Below, piece after piece: positions 25,801 to 34,506 of a stretch of 64,000 nt of DNA. Below the pieces are notes generated by a model. The model was not told where the DNA came from, did not search any database, and was given only the letters and a program-made list of their open reading frames with translations. Position numbers and translations under genes: made by a program. Numbering within the stretch: position 1 is the stretch's first letter; every line of letters starts with the position of its first letter. The stretch comes from JBBIJR01 sp037445875. Its GTDB lineage: Bacteria; CLD3; SB21. The stretch lies in contig JBBIJR010000004.1 of NCBI GenBank assembly GCA_037445875.1, positions 1 through 64,000 on the forward strand, given 5' to 3'.

Positions 25801-27605
25801 ATTATGAGCGAACGATGGTCCGGAAGGACGGTACCTCCTTCCCCGTGGAGGTGAGCTTGCAGCGCGTCGGGTCGGACCGTTTCCTTGCCTTTGTGCGGGA
25901 TATTGCCGACCGCAGGGGCGCCGAGGAAGCGATCCGGCAGAGCGAAGAGCGGTACCGCCATCTGTTTATGGAGATGCTCGAAGGCTGCGTTCTCTTCGAT
26001 CTCGTTGTCAACGAAGAAGGCGCGCCGGCCGACCTCCGATGCGTGCAGGTCAATCCGGCGTTTGAGCGACTGACCGGATTTCAGGCGGACACGCTGGTTG
26101 GACGATCCGCTCTGGACGTGATCCCCGACCTGCAGACGGAAACGATCCGAAAGCTGGCCGATGTGGCCGTGTCGGGCCGTCCCGCGTTGTTCGAATACGA
26201 TTCGCCCCGTCTCAACCGCCATTTCGACGTCGCAACCTTCTGTCCAGGGTCGGGCAAACTGGCCCTCATTCTCAGCGACGTAACGGAAAGGATCACCCAT
26301 GAGCGCGAGCTGAAACGAAGCGAGCTCACCTTCCGTCTGCTGTTCGAAAACAACCCGCATTCCATGTGGGTGTACGATCGGGAGACGCTGAAATTCCTTG
26401 CGGTCAATGAAACGGCGGTGCTGAAATACGGTTACTCAAAGGAGGAGTTCCTGGCCATGACCATCGCCGAAATTCGACCGGAGGAAGAGTTGTCGAAGTT
26501 CCACGCAATGCTGGCCGGCGACCGCCATCGTCCCCCGTACCAGCATACGGAAGGTTGGCATCATCGCCTCAAGAACGGCGCGGTCATCGATGTCGAGATC
26601 CTGTCCCATACGATCGATTTTGAGGGACGGCAGGCGGTGCTTGTGATCGCAGACGACGTCACCGAACGAAAGCGGGCGCAGAGGGAGTTGCGCGAGAGCG
26701 AGGAACGGTTCCGTCTCGCCCTGGAGAACTCGGCCATCTTCATGTATCACCAGGACCTGGATCTGCGGTACACCTGGGCCGCCAAAGCGACACCTCCCCT
26801 GCAGGTGGGCGACGTGATTGGAAAGACCGATGCCGAACTGCTGCCGAAGCAGGAGGCCGCAGAACTGACGCGACTCAAACGATCGGTGATAGAAACGGGC
26901 CGCGGCGTCCGGTCGCAGATCCGCCTGACGATCGAGGGTGTACCGCACGACGTGGATTTCAGCGTCGAGCCGCTCAGGGACGCCGAAGAGCGCATCACGG
27001 GTATCGTCGTGGTCGCGTCGGACATTACCGACCTGCTCAAAGCAAGGGCCGCCCTGAGCGAGAGCGAGACGCGGTTCAAACAACTGACCGATCTTCTCCC
27101 GCAGGCGGTGTTCGAAGTCGACCACAGCGGACACTTCACGTTTGTCAATCGGTTTGCCTTCCAGATGATCGGTTACGATGAAGACGATCTCCCCGCACTT
27201 ACGCTGTTCCATTTGATCGTTCCTGAGGAGCATGACCTGGCACGGGAAAACATGCGGAAGATCGCGGCCGGCAGCATGAAACCCGGTAATCGGTACACGG
27301 CGGTGCGAAAGGACGGCGTTCGTTACCCCGTCATGGTATACTCGAGCCCGGTGATGGTGAACGGCCAATACCGGGGATTCCGCGGCATCGTGATCGACCT
27401 GTCGGACATCGAAAAGACCCAGCACGAATTGAGCGAGAAGGTCGAAGAGCTGCGCCGCTTCAACCAGTTGATGATCGGCCGGGAAATGCGCATGATCCAT
27501 TTGAAAGAAGAGGTCAACGTACTGTTGAAGGAACTCGGCCGCCCCGGCAAGTACCGTCCGATCGACGAACAACCGATCGAGTCCTGGGCCGAACGGAATC
27601 GCTGA
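22896..27605 (+). CDS. membrane sensor with eight PAS domains and one GAF, no kinase
   Basis: The 1569-residue protein has two transmembrane helices (about 15-33 and 303-322) flanking an extracytoplasmic sensor of about 270 residues. Inside the cell lie PAS (344), GAF (467-627), then seven more PAS units beginning near residues 646, 771, 897, 1015, 1142, 1268 and 1390, most opened by SExRFxxL helices and closed by DITERK-like ends. It finishes with REMRMIHLKEEVNVLLKELG, the coiled linker that normally leads into a kinase, and then stops without HisKA or ATPase. A hybrid kinase begins 17 bp later, so signal probably passes in trans. GGAGAGCG precedes the ATG. Confidence 0.88.
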   Translation: MKSVPKPPPVPWRLAYILAGLTVFIALFGWLLYYYDQQEDRTERQQELQTIADLKTNQIVQWRNERLADAKFFHSNLYFAGHVRLLLNERRNAAYQNIIRHWLAPLKMNHDYRMIALMDHQEKEVFRIGDSSEVFGPRSVPSIGEAKSGRRIQFSDIYFADVTHTICMDVVVPISQSGELIALLVFRIDPYVRLYPILRTWPVNSRTAETLIVRHENNEVVFLNDFRHRVQTPLTYRLPDTLSQVPAVQAVRGFEGITEGPDYRGEHVLADVRPIPHSPWFLITKMDRSEVFAGAAERARWTFTTMIALILAGVSGVGLWWRHQRARWYRSQWEAEAERKALLQHFAYLVRYANDIILLTTEGGTITEFNDRTLEAYGYSREEMLQLNFHDLRATETAESFYGLLNRVARNRGLVFETVHRRKNGSSFPVELSARLIELEGVKYLQFIIRDITERKTAQHRIEQLNRAYALLSEVNQMIVRTSERGVLFNEACRIAVEIGGFRLAWVALVDPGTDRVNVAASCGPAAGCLESLTITRSAGPQEQGPTGTALRTGRPDVCNDLAADPRVEPWREAAERFGLRASGAFPLTMFGELVGTVNLYSDTAGLFDEKETRLFTEMASDLSFALEHIQREHQRLEAESALRDSEAKYRMIVEYASDGIFLADNKGNYLDANPATRALLSYSANEIRTLNVRDVVKTNGGQPLPLDELRAGKVVVQQRELVTRDRSTVPVQISAKMLPNGNLLAIVRDFTDILRAEQDLRKALARAEELQSIIDRSPAVAFRWKAAEGWPIEFVSANVAQFGYAADELIARSERYDALIHPDDVFRVRQVAVEHARSGMSEFSQQYRLLTPEGDVRWVEGRTWIRTDSRGRIQHYEGIVYDISVRKEAEQAYVESETRYQKLVELSTDGIFTTDDGGRFTFVNSRLCRMLGYDAGELMHMNIGDTYLPEERENAGRHRAEASTEPMYYERTMVRKDGTSFPVEVSLQRVGSDRFLAFVRDIADRRGAEEAIRQSEERYRHLFMEMLEGCVLFDLVVNEEGAPADLRCVQVNPAFERLTGFQADTLVGRSALDVIPDLQTETIRKLADVAVSGRPALFEYDSPRLNRHFDVATFCPGSGKLALILSDVTERITHERELKRSELTFRLLFENNPHSMWVYDRETLKFLAVNETAVLKYGYSKEEFLAMTIAEIRPEEELSKFHAMLAGDRHRPPYQHTEGWHHRLKNGAVIDVEILSHTIDFEGRQAVLVIADDVTERKRAQRELRESEERFRLALENSAIFMYHQDLDLRYTWAAKATPPLQVGDVIGKTDAELLPKQEAAELTRLKRSVIETGRGVRSQIRLTIEGVPHDVDFSVEPLRDAEERITGIVVVASDITDLLKARAALSESETRFKQLTDLLPQAVFEVDHSGHFTFVNRFAFQMIGYDEDDLPALTLFHLIVPEEHDLARENMRKIAAGSMKPGNRYTAVRKDGVRYPVMVYSSPVMVNGQYRGFRGIVIDLSDIEKTQHELSEKVEELRRFNQLMIGREMRMIHLKEEVNVLLKELGRPGKYRPIDEQPIESWAERNR

Positions 27606-27621
27606 TCAAAGGCAGGGAACT

Positions 27622-30161
27622 GTGGAAACATCGACCCCTCAGACCGGCAACCGTCCTTCACCCGAAGTCGAACAACTGCTCGACCGTATTCGCGAACTCG
27701 AGGCCCTCTCCGGCGAGGAGAGTCCCCGTCCGAGGCCGTCCAGCGGAGCCGCGGACGAACCTTTCCGGGCGCTGATCGATCGTGTCGACCGGGCAACCGC
27801 CATCCTCTCACACGACGGAACCCTGATGTACGCCAATCGGGCCTTTGCGGAACTTGTACAACGGCCGGTCGATCGCGTCGTTCGTTCGAGGATATCCCGC
27901 TACCTGGAGCCCACCGATGCCAAGCGAATTGGCCGCTTCTGTAAGGACCCGCGCCGGGCCCACCTTGAAAGCAGCGTGACGGTCCGTTGCGCGGACGGTA
28001 CGACGGTCCCGGCCACGTTCTCCCTGATACGATTCACCACAGACGAATTGTCGGAGGTCGGGTTGGTCGTTCTTCCGCCGGCTTCCGGGGGTAAAATATC
28101 CAGGAACGAAGCGAGTCTGGCTCGTGGCGTATTGGACCAGACCGATGAGGCGCTTTTCGTGTGCGACCCGCACGGCGTCGTGCTGTTTGCCAGTAACGCG
28201 GCAGAATCACTCTGTGGCGGTTCACCCTCGGGCCGACCGCTGGACGCCGTGCTCAAGATTTCCGTCGGTGAGGCCGGTGCGGAAGCGGGAGGCCAGCTGG
28301 CGCTCTACGACTTCTCCCTCTCGTCGGTAGCAAAAGGCCGTTCCTATCATCGACGCGACGCCCTCGTGCGAAGCGGCGACGGGTCGGAGCGCCAGATGTT
28401 CGTGACCGCCGTACCTGTCGCCGGGCCAGAAGAAGCGATCATCGGCCTGCTGGTAAAACTGACGGACCCCTTGCATCCGGCCGAAACCCCTTCGCTCAGC
28501 ATGGGCGGCGAACACTTCGAGGCCCTGCTTGGGCAGGAGAAGGCGCGAGCCGAGGAGCTGGAACGCTCGTATTGGGAGCTTCAAAAAGCCCAGTGGGCGG
28601 CATTGAACTTGATGGAAGACCTCAAGCTGGAGGTAGCCGAACGCCAACGCACCGAGGAACAACTTCGCCAGCTCTCGAGGGCCGTGGAACAAAGCCCGGT
28701 GTCCGTGATCATCACGGACCGAGCAGGACGCATTCAGTACGGCAATCCCCGCTTTGTGGAAACGTCCGGCTATGCACTCGAAGAGGTCATGGGCCGGAAT
28801 CCGAGCATGTTAAAGTCCGGCCACACGCCCCGCGAGGTTTACAGCAGTCTGTGGGAAACGATCCTATCCGGACGCACGTGGCACGGTGAGTTTCAAAACA
28901 AAAGAAAGAACGGCGAGTTCTACTGGGAAGCGGCGACGATTTCCCCGCTGACGGACTCCTCCGGAACCATCACCCATTTTATTGCCCTGAATGAGGACGT
29001 CACCGAACGCAAGAACCTGCACGAACAATTGCTGCAGGCACAGAAGATGGAGAGCGTGGGCCGGCTGGCGGGAGGCATTGCCCACGACTTCAACAATCTG
29101 CTGACGGCGATCATCGGGTACAGCACGCTGATGCTTCGGCGCGTCGAGCCGGACAGCCCGTTCTACGAGAATACGGTGGAGATCAAGAAGGCCGCCCAGC
29201 AGGCCGCAAACCTGACCCGGCAGTTGCTCGCGTTCAGCCGCAAACAGATCCTCGCCCTGCAGACGCTCAATCTGAACACGATCGTCGACAATGTGGAAAA
29301 ACTGATCCGCCGGCTGCTCGGGGAGGACATCGAACTGGTGACCGACCTCGAGCCTGCCCTGCTGGATATCCTGGCCGATGCCTCGCAGATGGAACAGGTA
29401 ATCATGAACCTGGTGGTGAACGCACGCGACGCCATGCCGCAGGGTGGAACGATTACCGTTCGAACCCGCATGGTGTCGGACGAGGAATCGGATGAGAGCC
29501 GCACGGTCTGCTTGAGCATCGCCGATACGGGCAGCGGCATGGACGAGGAGACCATCGAACATATTTTCGAGCCGTTCTTTACGACGAAGGAGGCGGGCCA
29601 CGNNNNNNNNNNNNNNNNNNNNNNNGCCTCGGCCTGTCCACGGTCTACGGCATTGTCACTCAGTCCGGAGGCAAGATCGAAGTGGAAAGCCGCATCGGAT
29701 CCGGAACGTCGTTTCATCTATACTTCCCCGTAGCGGTGGTGCGGCCGGAAGAGGGACAACATGCGGACCTGATGGCAGAGCCGGCACGGGGAACGGAGAC
29801 GATTCTGGTCGTCGAGGACGAGCAGTCGGTCCGTTCGTTGACCCGACTGATCCTCGAAAAGGCGGGCTATCGCGTGCTGGTGGCCTCGGACGGCCTTGAG
29901 GCGCTGCGCGTCGCCGCAGAAATCAAGTCGTCGATCCACCTGCTGCTGACCGACGTAGTGCTCCCGCGCATGAGCAGCAGCGAGATCGTCGAACAGATAA
30001 AGGCATTATTCCCCGGCGTCCGCGTGCTGTACATGTCCGGATACACCGACGACGTTCTGTTGCGCCACAAGATCAAGACCGGACAGGTCAATTTCCTTCA
30101 GAAACCCTTCGAACCCAACGCGCTCCTGGCAAAGATCCGCGAAATTCTCGACCGGTCGTGA
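27622..30161 (+). CDS. hybrid PAS sensor kinase with C-terminal receiver (gap inside)
   Basis: From a GTG start after GGCAGGGA the soluble protein carries three PAS-like regions (about 46-150, 168-280, 350-470). A coiled coil at about 300-350 comes between the second and third. The kinase core has the phospho-His at residue 488 (GGIAHDFNNLLT) and ATPase boxes (NLVVNARDAM, DTGSGM, FEPFFTTK). A run of 23 N at 29603-29625 interrupts the G2 box. Beyond it, one phase away, the sequence resumes as LGLSTVYGIV and ends in a receiver domain (ILVVEDEQS, Asp in LLLTDVVLP, Lys in FLQKPF). The true gap should be a multiple of three, probably 6 nt, giving about 840 residues. It is the likely kinase partner of the upstream multi-PAS protein. 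Confidence 0.87.
29603..29625. other. assembly gap of 23 N
   Basis: The gap falls inside the ATP-binding G2 box of the hybrid kinase. Its stated length does not keep the reading frame. Confidence 0.95.
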
Positions 30162-30223
30162 GGTAACCCGGGGTCGCACAACGCACCGCATGCTTCGTCG
30201 CACAAGCCACGGACCCACGGACA

Positions 30224-30363
30224 CGACCTGAGGGTCGCGGCTACGAACCTCAACGTATCCAAACAGCCCGGTAGCCGAACCCTTTAGGGTTCGTTCTGCG
30301 AATAACATTCGTTAACCACATGGATTGCGGTCCACGCGAGGCGACCTGATGGTCGCGACTACC
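30224..30363. repeat. three REP-like palindromic units
   Basis: Three related units lie within 140 bp: CGACCTGAGGGTCGCGGCTACG (30224-30245, written here in two halves CGACCTGAGGG and TCGCGGCTACG), the inverse-orientation GTAGCCGAACCC-TTTA-GGGTTCG (30271-30293), and GCGACCTGATGGTCGCGACTACC (30341-30363; halves GCGACCTGATGG and TCGCGACTACC). Each has a short stem plus a GTAG(C/T)CG flank on one side. This is the architecture of REP elements, which may serve as mRNA 3' ends between the convergent kinase and HMA genes. Confidence 0.55.
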
Positions 30364-30389
30364 GATACGACAGTTCAACCCCTGTACGC

Positions 30390-30605
30390 CTACCCGTCCA
30401 TGGGTTCGGCTTTGTAGCCGGCCTTCTGCACAACCTGAACGATCATGTTGGCATCAATGTCCTCACCCTGCACTGTAAGAATCTTCTCCGGCCGGCCGGT
30501 TTCGACTTGCCACTGCTGTATCTTCTTTTCCCCGTTCAGAAAGGGGGTCACGGTCGCCACACAATGGCCGCAGTTGATGTTGGTCTTGAATTTGAGGATT
30601 GTCAT
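30390..30605 (-). CDS. small HMA-domain metal-binding protein (CopZ-like)
   Basis: The 71-residue protein is a single heavy-metal-associated domain with the CxxC site in NINCGHCVATVTPFL and the ferredoxin-like finish IVQVVQKAGYKAEP. The site reads CGHC and lacks the usual Met before it. HMA proteins carry Cu(I) or similar soft metals in the cytosol. The ATG at 30605 follows AAAAGGAG. It is the last gene of a metal cluster with a CopA-type ATPase and an HMA-AraC regulator, so a chaperone role for that pump is likely. Confidence 0.85.
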   Translation of the reverse strand: MTILKFKTNINCGHCVATVTPFLNGEKKIQQWQVETGRPEKILTVQGEDIDANMIVQVVQKAGYKAEPMDG

Positions 30606-30628
30606 GTGCTCTCCTTTTCCGTCACGGT

Positions 30629-31822
30629 TCATTTCCATTCTCTGGCAACTTGTTCCACCTGCGACCATACCCGTAGCAGGTTCTCGCCGCAGATCTTCCG
30701 AATGTCCTCGGCCGCATAACCTCTGCGCAGCAACTCGCGCACGATGTTCGGATAGTGCGAGACGTCCTTGAGTCCGACCGGCAGCGAGTCCCCTACCCCG
30801 TCAAAGTCCGATCCAAAACCGACGTACTCCACGCCCACCAACCTGGCGATGTGGTCGATATGGTCCACGACGTCACGCACGTCGGCGTACGGATAGGGAT
30901 GCTCGCGCGCATAGGTTTCGATGAACGCCACCGCGAGGGAATCGCTCCGTCTCAGGTGGTTCTCCTCGATAAAATGTTCAATGGCGTTCCACCGGGCTTC
31001 CCCGGCCCGCCGCGAATCGTCCTTGAGGAACGAAGAACCGAAATTGATCATGACCACGCCGCCCCTGGCCGCAAGCCGCCGGATCATGTCGTCCGACAGG
31101 TTGCGCTCCCAGTCCGGCGTGAAACGGCGGCACGAGGAGTGCGAGGCGATCACCGGCGCCCTCGAGACTTCCATCACATCGTCGAACGCATCGTCCGAAA
31201 TGTGCGACACATCTACCATGATCCCCAGGCGGTTCATTTCCAACACCACCGACCGGCCAAACGGACTGAGCCCCTTCCATGTCCGCGTGGTATCGTACGA
31301 AGAATCGCAGATATGATTGTCCTCGCTGTGAGCCAGCGTAATGTACCGCACGCCGCGGTCATGGAAATGTTTCAGATGCTCCAGCTTTCCTTCGACCGGC
31401 GCACCGTTCTCCATGCCGAGGCAGAAGGCGATCCTTCCGCTTCCGGCCACGCGTACCACATCCGAGGGCGTCGTGACAATTTCGAATTTGTCGGGATTCG
31501 AAGCGGAGATCGCTTCCACCATGTCGATGAGCGTATCGGCAAACGCCCGGGCAGTACTCGTTGTTTCGAGAGCGGCGGGTACATAGATGGACATGAACGC
31601 CGCATCAAGACCTCCGGCCTTCGCACGCGGATAGTCAAAATCACCTCCGGTTCGTCCTCCAATGTCCTCCCAGTGGTCCTGCAAGCGGTACGGCACATCG
31701 ATGTGCGTATCGACGATGACGAACTCCCGGGCAAGCTTATCGGCCCGTCGCTGCAGGGTCCGTTCACCGCTGCAGCATACGGTTATAATCGTGAGGGCGT
31801 AAAGCAGTATACAGCGCAGCAT
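30629..31822 (-). CDS. membrane dipeptidase (peptidase M19), lipoprotein
   Basis: The 397-residue protein begins with a lipoprotein signal (LLYALTIITVCCSGE) and carries the M19 metal ligands: HxD in VDTHIDVPYR, Glu in FCLGMENGAPV, His in IASHSSCRRF, and the late GFGSDFDGV. Renal dipeptidase-type enzymes hydrolyse dipeptides with a dinuclear zinc centre and often accept D-residues. Lipidation places it on the periplasmic face or outer membrane. I start at 31822 because GAAAGGACC precedes that ATG and the signal peptide begins there. Its position between two metal-handling genes may be incidental. Confidence 0.9.
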   Translation of the reverse strand: MLRCILLYALTIITVCCSGERTLQRRADKLAREFVIVDTHIDVPYRLQDHWEDIGGRTGGDFDYPRAKAGGLDAAFMSIYVPAALETTSTARAFADTLIDMVEAISASNPDKFEIVTTPSDVVRVAGSGRIAFCLGMENGAPVEGKLEHLKHFHDRGVRYITLAHSEDNHICDSSYDTTRTWKGLSPFGRSVVLEMNRLGIMVDVSHISDDAFDDVMEVSRAPVIASHSSCRRFTPDWERNLSDDMIRRLAARGGVVMINFGSSFLKDDSRRAGEARWNAIEHFIEENHLRRSDSLAVAFIETYAREHPYPYADVRDVVDHIDHIARLVGVEYVGFGSDFDGVGDSLPVGLKDVSHYPNIVRELLRRGYAAEDIRKICGENLLRVWSQVEQVAREWK

Positions 31823-31868
31823 GAAGTCAGGTCCTTTCATCAGAGATTCCACTGAAAGCGACGGTTAT

Positions 31869-34322
31869 TTAGATATTCTTGTTCTTCAGACGGAGACTGT
31901 TGGTCACGACGGAAACGGAACTCAGGGCCATGGCCGCGCCGGCGATCATCGGGTCCAGCATGAAACCGTTGAACGGAACCAACACTCCCGCTGCGATGGG
32001 AATACCGATGAGGTTGTAGACAAAAGCCCAGAACAGATTCTGCCGGATGGTCCGGGCCGTCGCACGGGAGAGTCTCACGGCCGCGGCGATGTGCCGGAGG
32101 TCGGATTGGATGAGGGTAATGGGTGCGACGTCCATGGCGATGTCGCTTCCGTGGCCCATCGCCATGCCGATATCGGCTACGGCCAGCGCTTCGGAATCGT
32201 TGATCCCGTCGCCGGCCATCGCGACAATTTCTCCCTTTTCCTTCAGGGCCCGAACGTAGTCGGCCTTTTCGGATGGAAGCACATCGGCCCGAACTTGCCG
32301 AATGCCGACTTCCTTCGCTATGGCGGCGGCCGTTCGCGCGTGGTCGCCCGTGACCATATGCACTTCGATGCCCATGTGCTGCAGGTCCCGGACCGCCTGG
32401 CTCGTGGTTGTCTTGACCGTATCGCGCACGGCCATGATCGCCGACGCGCGTTCAGCCGTGCCGAAGTAGATCACCGTGCTCCCCGCCTCTTTCCATCCCG
32501 CCGCACGCGTTTCCAGCTCCGCCGGGCAGACCGCCTGGAGTTCACGCATCAGCTTGTCGCTGCCGACGAAGTATTCCGTCCCATCGAGCCGCGCAATGAC
32601 TCCCCGTCCCGGCCGATTCTCGAAGGAATCGAAGACCGATCCGTCGGCGGATCGGTTGACCGCTCGCACCACAGCCTCGGCCAACGGGTGCTCGGAACGG
32701 CTTTCAATGGCGGCAAGCATGCGCTCCAGCCGATCACGGTTCTCCCCGGCCGCCCAGGCGATGTCCGTCAGGAGCGGCTTGCCCGTCGTGATCGTTCCCG
32801 TCTTGTCGAGCACGACCGCCGTGATCTCCCTCGCCCGTTCGAGGCTCTCCGCGTCGCGCACGAGAATACCGTTCTCCGCGCCTTTGCCGACACCCACCAT
32901 GATCGCCGTCGGAGTGGCCAGGCCGAGGGCACACGGGCACGCGATGATCAGGACGTTGACGAGCGCGATCATGGCCATCGTGACGTCGGGACCCGCTACC
33001 CACCAAACCGCAAAGGCGAGAAGGGCTGCGACCAGTACGACCGGTACGAACACCGCGGCGATCCGGTCCGCCAGTTTCTGGATCGGCGCTTTGCTGCCCT
33101 GTGCTTCTTCCACGGTGCGGATGATTTGACCCAGCAGCGTTGCGCGACCCACTTTATCGGCTCGCATCCGAAAGCTGCCTGTCTGGTTGATCGTGCCCGC
33201 GTACACCCGGTCACCGGCCTGTTTTTCCACGAACAGCGATTCTCCGGTCACCGAACTCTCATCCACGAACGACGTCCCGTCCATGAGCGGACCGTCGACG
33301 GGAATCTTCTCACCCGGGCGTACCACCATCACGTCGCCGATCACGACCTCTTCGATCGGGATTTCCGCCTCGATTCCCTCACGCAGAACCCGGACGGTTT
33401 TCGCCTGCAGACCCATGAGTTTCTTGATCGCGGACGATGTACGCGCCTTCGCCCGTTCTTCGAGCGTCTTCCCCAGAAGGATGAATGCAATGATCACCGC
33501 GGCCGATTCGAAGTATATGTGCGGATGGACCCCACGGCTCATCAGGAATTCGGGATAGATCGTATTCAGCGCGCTGAAGGCAAAGGCGACACCGGTGCTC
33601 AGCGCGACCAGCGTGTCCATGTTGGCCGAGCGGTGGCGGGCTTGTTTCCAGGCATCAACGAAGAAATCCCGGCCTGCCCAGAAGAGGACCGGCGCGGTCA
33701 GCGCCATTAGCATCCATTTGACGACGGGCGCCGGATCATGATAGCTCATACTGACGATCACCACCGGCAGCGACAGCAGGACGGCTGCGATCGTGCGGAG
33801 ACGCAGCGTGCGGAACTTCCTTCTTTGCCGCTCTTCCACGTCCTCGCGGATGGACGGTCCCGCATCGAGCAACTCGTACCCGATGCTTTTCACAGCCTCC
33901 TGCATGGTGGACAGCCGGGTGACGCCGGGCACGTATTCGACCTGCGCGGTCTGATTGGCAAAATTGACGCCTGCCGACAACACGCCCGTCTGGGCACGCA
34001 GTATGGACTCGACGCTGGCCGCGCATCCGGCACACGTCATCCCGCCGACGGGCAGTGTAGCGCGAATCGTCTCCACGCCGTATCCGAGGTCCCGGATTTC
34101 CTGAACGACATCGGAAAGCTTCACCCGCCGATCGTCGAAAGTGACGGCCGCCTTTCGGTTGGCGAAGGTGACTTCATGGCCGAGGACGCCCTCTTTCTTG
34201 TCCAACGCCCGGTCGATGACCATGGCGCAGTGATCGCTCTCCATACCCTCGATCGGAAGTTCGACACTCGTGCCTTTTCCACCGCGGACGGCCGGTCGTG
34301 GCATGATTTGTATCGTCTGCAT
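31869..34322 (-). CDS. copA: Cu(I)-type P1B ATPase
   Basis: The 817-residue protein exports Cu(I) across the inner membrane using ATP. It has two N-terminal HMA domains; the second is canonical ([11 protein letters not shown], about residue 94), while the first reads GMESDHC and keeps only one Cys. Eight transmembrane segments, the ion-binding CPC in [12 protein letters not shown] (about residue 462), the phosphorylated Asp in DKTGTIT (about 505), TGDHARTA and [10 protein letters not shown] follow. GCAGGAG precedes the ATG. The promoter region has 21-bp spaced direct repeats in place of a -33 TTG, suggesting activator control. Confidence 0.93.
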   Translation of the reverse strand: MQTIQIMPRPAVRGGKGTSVELPIEGMESDHCAMVIDRALDKKEGVLGHEVTFANRKAAVTFDDRRVKLSDVVQEIRDLGYGVETIRATLPVGGMTCAGCAASVESILRAQTGVLSAGVNFANQTAQVEYVPGVTRLSTMQEAVKSIGYELLDAGPSIREDVEERQRRKFRTLRLRTIAAVLLSLPVVIVSMSYHDPAPVVKWMLMALTAPVLFWAGRDFFVDAWKQARHRSANMDTLVALSTGVAFAFSALNTIYPEFLMSRGVHPHIYFESAAVIIAFILLGKTLEERAKARTSSAIKKLMGLQAKTVRVLREGIEAEIPIEEVVIGDVMVVRPGEKIPVDGPLMDGTSFVDESSVTGESLFVEKQAGDRVYAGTINQTGSFRMRADKVGRATLLGQIIRTVEEAQGSKAPIQKLADRIAAVFVPVVLVAALLAFAVWWVAGPDVTMAMIALVNVLIIACPCALGLATPTAIMVGVGKGAENGILVRDAESLERAREITAVVLDKTGTITTGKPLLTDIAWAAGENRDRLERMLAAIESRSEHPLAEAVVRAVNRSADGSVFDSFENRPGRGVIARLDGTEYFVGSDKLMRELQAVCPAELETRAAGWKEAGSTVIYFGTAERASAIMAVRDTVKTTTSQAVRDLQHMGIEVHMVTGDHARTAAAIAKEVGIRQVRADVLPSEKADYVRALKEKGEIVAMAGDGINDSEALAVADIGMAMGHGSDIAMDVAPITLIQSDLRHIAAAVRLSRATARTIRQNLFWAFVYNLIGIPIAAGVLVPFNGFMLDPMIAGAAMALSSVSVVTNSLRLKNKNI

Positions 34323-34345
34323 ATAAACTCCTGCGGCTGTTCACT

Positions 34346-34406
34346 CCAATGTATGAACCGGCCGGCGAGCGTACGTTACAGGATTTTGGGAAAAAGTTAC
34401 AGAATT
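34346..34406 (-). promoter_or_regulatory. predicted activator-dependent copA promoter with AraC-type direct repeats
   Basis: On the minus strand, AATTCTGTAAC (34396-34406) and AATCCTGTAAC (34375-34385) are direct repeats with a period of 21 bp. The -7-like TACATTGG (34346-34353) lies 21 bp after the proximal repeat, so that repeat sits where the -33 TTG should be. XylS/AraC activators bind half-sites with this spacing and overlap. The HMA-AraC regulator encoded at 36317-36886 is the obvious candidate. Confidence 0.5.
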
Positions 34407-34506
34407 AGTTGACGGTTACCAAGGCTACCGCCGGTACGTCGAAAATTTGACGACAATATCCTTACAAACCTCGTCTGGTCTTGCGCAATCCGGCCTATCA
34501 GATGTG

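Noticed and set aside
27595..27625. Frameshift joining the multi-PAS sensor and the hybrid kinase
   Set aside because: The sensor ends in a clean stop, and the kinase has its own GTG and ribosome-binding site; no extension of either frame adds a domain. It remains testable by reads.
31821..33710. Long forward open frame of about 629 codons opposite copA
   Set aside because: The opposite strand carries all P-type ATPase motifs; the forward translation is low in hydrophobic cores and shows no family.
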